DNA of 43,051 bases from assembly GCA_026390555.1 (NCBI GenBank), contig JAPLFS010000027.1:1-43051 (forward strand). Reading direction: 5' to 3'. The DNA comes from Pseudomonadota bacterium (lineage in GTDB: Bacteria > Bdellovibrionota_C > UBA2361 > OMII01). A program made the translations under genes and the position numbers. Positions within the stretch are counted from its first letter, which is position 1. Each line of letters opens with the position of its first letter. Shown piece after piece: positions 25,871 to 32,292 of the stretch. Under the pieces are notes generated by a model. It made no database searches. It had not been told where the DNA came from and saw only the letters and a list, made by a program, of their open reading frames with translations.

Positions 25871-26344
25871 ATGAGTTCAAATGCAGGTTCATGTGGTGGT
25901 GGTTCATGTGGCAGTAGCTCAAGCAGTGCTAGTTCAACAGGCACTAGCTCATGCAGCAGCGGAGCCGCTCTTAAGAACGTAGCCAGCCAGCCAGAGGGCG
26001 AGTTTGTACCCTCAGATGAGATGCCGGTGCTCTTTACCCCATCAGCTATTGATGCCGTGGCTAAGGCGCTTAAGGACGAAGGCGAGGATGGAGATTTTCT
26101 ACGCATATCGGTAGTTGGTGGTGGATGCTCCGGTTATCAGTACGGATTAGATTTTGATAAAGAGGAGCGCATGGGCGACCTAGCGCTCGAGTTGAACGGT
26201 GTAAAGGTGGTTGTTGATGCGGTTAGCGTTGGCTATCTACGAGGTACCGTTGTTGATTACGTATCGGGTCTGAACGGAACCGGATTTCAATTTAAGAATC
26301 CGAACGCCAAGCGCACCTGTGGATGCGGTAGCTCGTTTAGCTAA
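25871..26344 (+). CDS. erpA: A-type iron-sulfur carrier (IscA/ErpA/HesB family) with Cys/Ser/Gly-rich N-terminal tail
   Basis: Receives and passes on Fe-S clusters to apo-enzymes. The core domain (about residues 50-157) has the family's first conserved Cys in VVGGGCSGYQYGLDFD and the C-terminal pair in CGCGSSFS, the three cluster ligands. Typical members have 105-125 residues; this one has 157 because of a 37-residue N-terminal extension of Ser, Gly and Cys with Cys8, Cys13 and Cys28. The tail could hold metal or be a flexible linker; it is not part of the known fold. The gene is isolated, with its own promoter and a palindromic operator candidate, and no isc or suf genes are nearby. The symbol is by similarity of the C-terminal motif; it could equally be named iscA. 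Confidence 0.85.
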   Translation: MSSNAGSCGGGSCGSSSSSASSTGTSSCSSGAALKNVASQPEGEFVPSDEMPVLFTPSAIDAVAKALKDEGEDGDFLRISVVGGGCSGYQYGLDFDKEERMGDLALELNGVKVVVDAVSVGYLRGTVVDYVSGLNGTGFQFKNPNAKRTCGCGSSFS

Positions 26345-26376
26345 GGGAAATCCCTAGTCACGAATGTATTTAAAGC

Positions 26377-26406
26377 ATGACTAGCATCGCTTTAAGGTGG
26401 TATATT
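26377..26406 (+). promoter_or_regulatory. Possible promoter for the lipoprotein gene
   Basis: ATGACT (26377-26382) and TATATT (26401-26406) are 18 bp apart. A perfect 7-bp inverted repeat (CTAGTCA/TGACTAG, about 26354-26384) overlaps the -35 element. Confidence 0.4.
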
Positions 26407-26443
26407 GCGCAGTTCCAACCTTAATCAAGTAGAGGTGCTGGGT

Positions 26444-26956
26444 ATGATGCCAAAAACGCTTTCAATCGTTATTTCCATCACAATTGTGCTGGCTGGGTGT
26501 GGTTCTAGTTCGCAGCAGCGTGGCTCGATAGCCGATGTAGTAGGTGCCACAGCACTTGGGCTTGAGGTCGCAGAGACCACGCAGGACCAGGCTCGTAATG
26601 AGGTATTGAGCACTCCGACCGAATTTGATCTTACTATCGAGCAGGATACCTATTCGTGGGAACGGGCTAGGTTCTTTCTAGAAAACTATGTCCAGGCTGC
26701 ACAGGCACCAGCTATTCCGGTAACAAAGGTGGTCGGTTCCCGTTGGGCACTCTCCAGCCCCCCTAGTAGTGGTCACTATGTGTATGAGGTATGGAGGGAG
26801 GCGATTCCAGATGGGTTTCACTACTCAGTTAAGTGTCTTGCAAGTAGCGATACAGCCGACCAATCACAGGCTCTACTTAACTCGGCAAATTTAGCCCGTT
26901 TTGTCCGCGATGGGAAACTTGAGGTTTCTTTGCTCCCAGTAGATACGGGGCGATAA
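26444..26956 (+). CDS. Predicted lipoprotein of unknown function
   Basis: I chose the ATG at 26444 because AGAGGTG at 26431-26437 is well spaced and the frame further upstream lacks a ribosome site. The 170-residue product begins with a lipoprotein signal: a hydrophobic stretch ending in VLAGC (lipobox LAGC, with Cys as residue 18-19). The mature part has a Ser/Gln-rich start, then a domain with alternating charged and aromatic residues (EFDLTIEQDTYSWERARFFLENYV, HYVYEVWREAIPDGFHYSVKC). It is probably anchored in the inner or outer membrane after maturation. No domain was recognised. It precedes the subtilase gene on the same strand but a sigma-28-like promoter lies between them. Confidence 0.7.
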   Translation: MMPKTLSIVISITIVLAGCGSSSQQRGSIADVVGATALGLEVAETTQDQARNEVLSTPTEFDLTIEQDTYSWERARFFLENYVQAAQAPAIPVTKVVGSRWALSSPPSSGHYVYEVWREAIPDGFHYSVKCLASSDTADQSQALLNSANLARFVRDGKLEVSLLPVDTGR

Positions 26957-27012
26957 TGGGAGCCCACGTGAGTAGGAGAAACTCTTACGTACAGCAAGGG
27001 ACATAATACCTC

Positions 27013-27039
27013 TAAAGTTAATATAGTTTCTGCCGATAT
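27013..27039 (+). promoter_or_regulatory. Sigma-28 (FliA/WhiG-type) consensus promoter before the subtilase gene
   Basis: TAAAGTTA (27013-27020), 11 nt, then GCCGATAT (27032-27039). The enterobacterial FliA consensus is TAAAGTTT-N11-GCCGATAA, so 14 of 16 positions match with exact spacing. A GCCGATAT -10 is also the B. subtilis sigma-D form. The predicted start is about 45 nt upstream of the ATG at 27095. Confidence 0.7.
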
Positions 27040-27094
27040 GAAGAGGCGATAGCAAGTATTTTGTAGTGATTGGAGCGATAGTTCGTACCCAGGC

Positions 27095-29539
27095 ATGCTA
27101 CGCTTAACGGATAGATCTAAGTTAAGGGCGTTTATAGGAGTAGTTCTAGCTGCTGTGTCGCCATACTGCCTAGCGTCAGATGCTAACGCAGAGCCCCTGA
27201 GGGTCTTTCCAGGGCAGTACATTGTAACCCTTCCTACAGTTAGCACTGTCCATGGCAGCGCCTTGGCGCTAGCCTCCAGCCCCTTTATTGACCTCGATCC
27301 ACAGCACGGGCAGGTGAAAGAGGTGCTCAGTTCAGACACGGTGCTTATAGCTGGGGTGCCGGGGGTGATGGTAGCTGGGCAGGTTGCTGCGTTGAGTATG
27401 CCAGATGCCGATGGAGCCGTGCCCTATGAGCCGCAGAACGACTACTGCAAGCAATTATTAGCCACAGGGGATATCGCCTCCTGTTCACCAAACTACCTTG
27501 TGTCTGTACTGGATCTTGTCCCAGACGATCCATCGTATCAATCGATGTGGGGATTAAGCGATGCAGAGGGGATCTCCGCCGCACGAGCGTGGGATCTATC
27601 GACCGGATCGGATGCGACCGTGGTGGCAGTAATTGATACCGGCGTCGATTATACGCACCCTGATCTGGCGGCAAATATCTGGGTTAATCCGGGAGAGATC
27701 GCCGCAAACGGAATTGACGATGACGGTAATGGATATATCGACGATCTACACGGTATCAATGCAGTCGATGGCGCACTGAATCCTGGAAACCCCTTCGATG
27801 ATCACTATCACGGCACGCATGTGGCAGGCACGATTGGGGCGGTTGGTAACAATGGGGTGGGAGTCGTTGGGGTAAATCATCGCGTCAAGATTATGGCGCT
27901 AAAGTTTATCGCCGCAAGTGGTAGTGGGCAGCTTGCGGATGCGATCAAGGCGATCGACTACATGGTCAATATGAAGGTGCTCTACGGTATCAATGTTTTG
28001 GTATCAAACAACTCCTGGGGTGGAGGGGGATACTCGCTAGCGCTTCAACAGGCGATTCAGCGCGCACGTTCAGCAGGAATAATCTTTGTAGCGGCTGCTG
28101 GAAATGAAGCGAGTGATACCGATGCCTGGGAGACTTATCCAGCCGCGTACGAGGTTGATAACGTGGTTTCGGTTGCCGCCCTTGGACAGGATCAACGCCT
28201 GGCGAGCTTTTCAAACTACGGGGAGAGCTCGGTCGATATAGCGGCACCCGGGGATGGGATCTTAAGCACCTTGCCAGCGAATACCTATGGGAACCTCTCT
28301 GGCACCTCAATGGCAACGCCGCATGTAGCGGGGGCGTTAGCGCTTCTCTTTGCGCGCGAACCAGGGCTCTCATTCCTAGAGGCGATCGACCGACTATACC
28401 TCACGGGTCGCGAGCTGCCGAGCCTTTATGATTCAGCTAGGGGGGTGCCCCTCGTCAGAACGCAGCGCACTCTGAACGTTGCGCGTATGCTATATAACGA
28501 GGCTTCGCCACTACCTACTCCAATCGCGGGTAGCGAGCCGTGTCGGTACGATCTGCAATTCACCAACCTAATTAATGCTGGTGATGTTGATACCTCGGCT
28601 GACGAATCGCCGATAATAAATCAGGTGGACGAGGGGGAATTCTACCCCGTCGATCTGCCCTTTACCCTGCCGTTCTTCCGCACTAGCACTAACAAGATAT
28701 GGATCTCACCGAACGGAACGGTTTATAGCAAGGAGCCGACGGGCTTCGATTACAGGATCTCGGCACGTGCGCCGATGAATTCAATAGCAGGCCTCCATAC
28801 CGATCTAATACCTAGAGCCGCTGACCAGGGGGTGCGGGTACAGGTGGCTTTAGAGAGGGTCACGATTATGTGGCGTTCTGAGCACTATAACTTTCCGGGG
28901 CAGGGGGTTATCACCCTGCGAACAACTATATTCAAATCTGGCGCCATTTCGACCTCGGTGTTCTTTGAAGGTGCGGACTCCGGGTTAACGCTACGGGCAA
29001 AGGTACTTGGTAACCCCTTCTCCTCGCCGCAGGTTGAGCCGGTAGGTGTCGTTGGAATAACGGGCTCACCCATTAGCACCTTCTCTTCGACTGCGAACCT
29101 ATTCACCGTTCAACAGGGTTTGATCTCGTCATCCTCCGAGCTTCTCGCTCTGGGGGGCAGTATGAGCTCACTCTGCTCCGTTAATCCCCCCGATCCATCT
29201 GATGATGACCCGCTCATCACAGTTTCAAGTATTAATCTTCACAAGGGGCGGCGTGGGCCGAACGCTATCAGGCTAAATATCGGGCTAGAGGGTACAGGAA
29301 CCGGCAGCGTGCCGGTTACGTTCGCCATCAATGATGTTACATGTAATGGCGAGATTGCAGCCCAGCTAGTGAATGGCAGCAAAAAGTTGTCAGCAAAGGT
29401 TCCTAATAGGGTAGCTAGGCTCGTCGTAAGAGCCTCCGAGGTAGAGGCGCGCGCACGTTTTAATGCGAGCTCCTCCGCGCCCTCTACTGCTCGTATCGCG
29501 CGTCTCTGCACGAAGCTCCTAAATAGCATCAGGCAATGA
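27095..29539 (+). CDS. Secreted subtilisin-like serine protease (peptidase S8)
   Basis: An 814-residue exported protease. Signal peptide about residues 1-33 (ending near ANAEP), a pro-region to about residue 150, then the subtilase domain with the catalytic triad Asp181 (VIDTGVDYTHPDL), His239 (HGTHVAGT) and Ser405 (GTSMATPHVAG); the oxyanion Asn is in SNNSWG or AAAGNE. A calcium-loop-like DDDGNGYIDD precedes the His. After the catalytic domain about 340 residues follow with two Cys and beta-rich stretches, probably secretion or binding domains of unknown family. A near-perfect sigma-28 promoter stands upstream. The stop codon is intact, but a MITE begins one base later, and the target duplication includes the stop codon itself. 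Confidence 0.94.
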   Translation: MLRLTDRSKLRAFIGVVLAAVSPYCLASDANAEPLRVFPGQYIVTLPTVSTVHGSALALASSPFIDLDPQHGQVKEVLSSDTVLIAGVPGVMVAGQVAALSMPDADGAVPYEPQNDYCKQLLATGDIASCSPNYLVSVLDLVPDDPSYQSMWGLSDAEGISAARAWDLSTGSDATVVAVIDTGVDYTHPDLAANIWVNPGEIAANGIDDDGNGYIDDLHGINAVDGALNPGNPFDDHYHGTHVAGTIGAVGNNGVGVVGVNHRVKIMALKFIAASGSGQLADAIKAIDYMVNMKVLYGINVLVSNNSWGGGGYSLALQQAIQRARSAGIIFVAAAGNEASDTDAWETYPAAYEVDNVVSVAALGQDQRLASFSNYGESSVDIAAPGDGILSTLPANTYGNLSGTSMATPHVAGALALLFAREPGLSFLEAIDRLYLTGRELPSLYDSARGVPLVRTQRTLNVARMLYNEASPLPTPIAGSEPCRYDLQFTNLINAGDVDTSADESPIINQVDEGEFYPVDLPFTLPFFRTSTNKIWISPNGTVYSKEPTGFDYRISARAPMNSIAGLHTDLIPRAADQGVRVQVALERVTIMWRSEHYNFPGQGVITLRTTIFKSGAISTSVFFEGADSGLTLRAKVLGNPFSSPQVEPVGVVGITGSPISTFSSTANLFTVQQGLISSSSELLALGGSMSSLCSVNPPDPSDDDPLITVSSINLHKGRRGPNAIRLNIGLEGTGTGSVPVTFAINDVTCNGEIAAQLVNGSKKLSAKVPNRVARLVVRASEVEARARFNASSSAPSTARIARLCTKLLNSIRQ

Positions 29540-29540
29540 T
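29533..29540. repeat. Target-site duplication, left copy (GCAATGAT)
   Basis: GCAATGAT directly precedes the left terminal repeat of the MITE and is repeated exactly at 30004-30011. It includes the last codons and stop codon of the subtilase gene. Confidence 0.85.
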
Positions 29541-30003
29541 GGTTCCTCACCGATAAGTGTGGGTATATTAGATGGAAAACCCCTGCGCGGGAACGTGAAC
29601 CGCTTCCCGTTACCTGCTCCCGCTCCGATACCGGTTAACCCTTAAAAACCAGCTTTGACAGCATGGCCGCCAAATGGAGGTGGCGGCGCGACGCAACTGG
29701 TTGACAATATCGCTGTTTCCGTTCGGGAGGAGGCGAATAACACTAATAACCTATTCAGTAATTCAACCGACTTTTGATAGACTTAGAGCTTTTCATGACA
29801 AAACATATCTTCTATTAATCGGTTCTTTTCAAGATAAGTTTCCGCTACCCGAGCGGGAGCAGGTAACGGGAAGCGGTTCACGTTCCCGCGCAGGGATTCA
29901 GCATCCATTATCTTACATTCTTCGACCGGCTTTTCTTCCAACTGCCGCGCATAGTTATGCCATCATCCAGTAGCTTCCCACCCACACTTATTGGTGAGGA
30001 ACC
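29541..30003 (+). mobile_element. Non-autonomous transposable element (MITE), 463 bp
   Basis: The ends are inverted repeats: the left end starts GGTTCCTCACCGATAAGTGT and the right end, read in reverse, starts GGTTCCTCACCAATAAGTGT; 23 of 24 terminal bases agree. An exact 8-bp direct repeat flanks it. Inside the ends, a perfect 45-bp inverted repeat (29581-29625 with 29851-29895) would let the element fold as one long hairpin, and a further 7-bp stem (GCCGCCA/TGGCGGC, 29666-29687) lies in the middle. The only open frame over 90 codons (29674-29973) resembles nothing, so no transposase is encoded. Ends beginning GG and an 8-bp duplication would fit mobilisation by an ISL3-like or similar transposase encoded elsewhere, which is inference. 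Confidence 0.88.
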
Positions 30004-30011
30004 GCAATGAT
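30004..30011. repeat. Target-site duplication, right copy (GCAATGAT)
   Basis: Exact repeat of 29533-29540, directly after the right terminal repeat. Confidence 0.85.
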
Positions 30012-30111
30012 TAGTATATAGATCCCCCTGCCGACCTTCTGTCTTGCATGCTATTTAGTATGTATTGAGCAACACGCCTCTATTTTGGAGAGCTTTAGTA
30101 GGAGATTACGT

Positions 30112-31401
30112 ATGACCGAACCAGCAAATCATGTTAGCCCCTATCTTTTTCACCCCGACCTCTCTGAGAGCCTTGGACGCTACGCCCAGTTAATCGTTGC
30201 GCACGGTCTTAATGTTCAGCCAGGACAACTGGTGCAGGTTATGAGCGAGGTCTACCACCGACCGCTATTGCAGGCGTTGGTTAGTGAGATGTATCAGCGC
30301 GGGGCTGGATTCGTGCATGTAGAGCTAAGCGATCCGTTGTTGCAGCGCGCCAGAATTCAAGGCTCACGAGCAGAGTTTCTAAGCTCTACCCCCGCCTTTT
30401 ACACGGCTAAGTTCAGGGAGCTGGTAGATACAGAGGCAGCGAACCTAAAGGTGCTCGGGCCTGAGTTTCCAGACTACCTCTCGGATCTAGATCCACAGGC
30501 CGTTAATCAGGTTCGCAAGGCGACATATCAAGCAGCCAAACATTTTTATACTGAGGGCATCGAGCGCTCGAAGGTGCATTGGTGTGTCGTTGCTGCGGCG
30601 ACTCCGGCCTGGGCCATGCGGGTTTTTCCGCATCTTTCAGAGAGTGCTGCGGTGCTTCGTCTTTGGGAGGAGATCTTTCGGATCTGTCGGGTTGATAAGC
30701 CGGACTTTATGGAACGCTGGGATCTTCATAATCAGATCCTTACTAGGCGTGCCCAAGAGCTTACGGAGCTAAATATTCGGCAGCTTAGGTTCATTGGACC
30801 GGGGACAGATCTGGTTGTTGGGCTCTCTGAACGTGCTGTGTTTTGTGGTGGATCGGCGCACTCTCCGAAGGGGCATTCCTTCGAACCGAATCTGCCTACA
30901 GAGGAGTGCTTTACAACCCCAGATTGTAGGCTCACTAACGGAATAGTTAGCGCTACCCGCCCATTCTTAGTCAATGGAACGATGGTAAAAGGGCTTATAA
31001 TAACCTTTAAAGACGGGGAGATTTCGCATTTTGAGTGTAGTGCAGGTAAGGCTGCGCTCGAGGCGTATCTGAAGAGCGATGCTGGTGCAAAGAAGCTGGG
31101 AGAGGTTGCGCTAGTAGGTACAGATTCCCCCATATTCCAGAGTGGGTTGGTCTTTGAGGAGATCCTGTTTGATGAGAATGCGGCGTGTCATATTGCTGTC
31201 GGTTCCGCCTATAAGAGTTGCCTTGAGGGGGGTGCGGATCTGAGTGAGGCGCAATGTAGAGAGATCGGTTGCAACTCCAGTTCGGTGCATACCGACATAA
31301 TGATCTCTTCAGAGCAGGTGGATGTGCGTGCAACACTAGCAGATGGGGAGCTCTTAACGTTGATCGAGCAGGGGCGTTGGGTCGGAAGCTTCGCGGTTTA
31401 A
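30112..31401 (+). CDS. Aminopeptidase, M29 (AmpS/thermophilic metalloprotease) family
   Basis: A 429-residue cytoplasmic metalloaminopeptidase that removes N-terminal residues from peptides. I chose the ATG at 30112 because AGGAG at 30100-30104 is seven nt upstream; a TTG nine codons earlier has no ribosome site. Family marks: LVQVMSEVYHRPLLQALVSEMYQRGA near the N terminus, FPHLSESAAVLRLWEEIFRICRV, the mid-domain SFEPNLPTEECFTTPD, and the metal-binding C-terminal region with SVHTDIMI (HxD). The other ligands are expected from GLVFEEILFDENAACHIAVGSAY. The length fits. It follows the MITE by about 100 bp, so the insertion sits in its upstream region and may affect its expression. Confidence 0.9.
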   Translation: MTEPANHVSPYLFHPDLSESLGRYAQLIVAHGLNVQPGQLVQVMSEVYHRPLLQALVSEMYQRGAGFVHVELSDPLLQRARIQGSRAEFLSSTPAFYTAKFRELVDTEAANLKVLGPEFPDYLSDLDPQAVNQVRKATYQAAKHFYTEGIERSKVHWCVVAAATPAWAMRVFPHLSESAAVLRLWEEIFRICRVDKPDFMERWDLHNQILTRRAQELTELNIRQLRFIGPGTDLVVGLSERAVFCGGSAHSPKGHSFEPNLPTEECFTTPDCRLTNGIVSATRPFLVNGTMVKGLIITFKDGEISHFECSAGKAALEAYLKSDAGAKKLGEVALVGTDSPIFQSGLVFEEILFDENAACHIAVGSAYKSCLEGGADLSEAQCREIGCNSSSVHTDIMISSEQVDVRATLADGELLTLIEQGRWVGSFAV

Positions 31402-32006
31402 TAGATTCGATCGGCGTGCGTTAGGAAGCATCGATGAACATCGATGAAACTATTCTAAGAATCTGTGAACCCTTTTTCAGATCTATGATCATCAAATAAG
31501 TACTTGCCAATTTTGGCAAGCGATGCGACCCTCTCCTTAATGTTGACTTCTTCGTTGCTCACTGACCTTCTTCGAATCGAAGAAAGGTACGAAAGGTGAG
31601 TGAGCAGCGAAGTAAAAAAGAGGCGAGCGCATTAGCACCGCCTTCAAAGGACGACAGATAAACGCCGCTAGTTGTTTTGTTGTAGGTACGTTGGTGGCGA
31701 AGTTCTTAGAAGGTTGATCGGTAGTTAAGCGGTGGGGGAGTCGGACAGTAAAGCCCTCCGGTTACTATCGAAAGCTGCAGGAGGTTTCGGCTAGCAGAAA
31801 GATAATATCTTTCCTAAAGCTGAAAAATTTTGCAGCATGCGTGAAGCAGTAAAGTTAAGCCCCTAAACTTATCGTTCGATAAGACGGGGCATAAAGCTTC
31901 TTTAAGCATAAAGCGTCAGGCCCTCCTTACAATTGGAGGTGCCCCGCAAGGCTTGAGGAGATATAGTTTCGGTCAAGCGTTGTTAACAGCTTGCGGGATT
32001 CTCCCG
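31402..32006. ncRNA. Gene-free stretch dense in stem-loops; possible structured non-coding RNA
   Basis: No convincing protein gene lies here. Perfect or near-perfect hairpins include: CTTGCCAA/TTGGCAAG at 31503-31520; a 14-pair arm ending at about 31614 that encloses a second stem with CTTCGA/TCGAAG; GAAAGA/TCTTTC at 31797-31813; GCCCC-CTTATCG/CGATAAG-GGGGC at 31859-31890; CCTCC/GGAGG at about 31921-31940; and CCCGCAAG (31943-31950) with CTTGCGGG (31990-31997) enclosing GCTTGA/TCAAGC. A tandem 10-bp repeat (CATCGATGAA) lies at 31429-31448. I tested by eye for tmRNA, RNase P, 6S and SRP RNA hallmarks and found none. It could be a new RNA, a decayed element or chance structure; strand is not determined. 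Confidence 0.35.
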
Positions 32007-32036
32007 TTGAGAGGTTGCAGGTGAGATCGGTATACA
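32007..32036 (+). promoter_or_regulatory. Promoter of the lysine-rich peptide gene
   Basis: TTGAGA (32007-32012) and TATACA (32031-32036) are 18 bp apart. Transcripts would begin near 32043, right at a hairpin (AGCGA/TCGCT with GGAA/TTCC inside, 32046-32070), a typical 5' stabilising position. Confidence 0.5.
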
Positions 32037-32089
32037 AACGTAGACAGCGATTGGAATTAGTTCCGTCGCTATCAACACTGGAGAAAAAT

Positions 32090-32176
32090 ATGGCAACTAA
32101 GAAAGCAACAAAGAAGACCACCAAGAAAGTAGCAGCAAAGAAGAAGACAACAAAGAAGGCTGCTAAGAAGAAGTAA
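32090..32176 (+). CDS. 28-residue lysine-rich histone H1-like peptide
   Basis: The peptide starts MATKKATKKTTKKV and continues with KK spaced by A/T pairs to end in KKK; 15 of 28 residues are Lys and there is no acidic residue. The ATG at 32090 is chosen because GGAG at 32080-32083 is six nt upstream. The same frame is open 33 codons upstream but that part overlaps the hairpin leader. Composition matches the basic tails of bacterial histone H1-like and tailed HU proteins, which bind DNA non-specifically, but here there is no globular domain. It has its own promoter, a 5' hairpin and two terminators, so it looks like a compact, separately expressed gene. The name rests on composition alone; DNA or RNA binding is inference. 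Confidence 0.7.
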   Translation: MATKKATKKTTKKVAAKKKTTKKAAKKK

Positions 32177-32178
32177 AT

Positions 32179-32197
32179 AGACGCTTAACGTCTTTTT
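32179..32197 (+). terminator. Terminator 1 after the lysine-rich peptide gene
   Basis: AGACG (32179-32183) pairs with CGTCT (32189-32193) across a 5-nt loop, followed by TTTT, 3 nt past the stop codon. Confidence 0.6.
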
Positions 32198-32200
32198 ACT

Positions 32201-32242
32201 ACGCCTCCCGGCCCTTTCGAGGGTTGGGGGGCGTTTTTTTTT
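32201..32242 (+). terminator. Strong Rho-independent terminator
   Basis: A GC-rich stem closed by ACGCC/GGCGT with internal CCCT-ttcg-AGGG (UUCG-type tetraloop) is followed by nine T residues (about 32234-32242). It isolates the peptide gene from the convergent protease gene. Confidence 0.9.
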
Positions 32243-32292
32243 GTTCGAGGCTCAGGCTATAGGATCTAAAAAAGCTCGAAATCAAAACGCCG

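Noticed and set aside
29674-29973. 99-codon open frame inside the 463-bp MITE
   Set aside because: It resembles no transposase, has no ribosome site, overlaps the long inverted repeat arm, and is not kept in the shorter copies.
31402-32006. Known RNAs (tmRNA, RNase P, 6S, SRP RNA, group II intron domain V)
   Set aside because: None of their invariant sequences was found; only generic hairpins are present.
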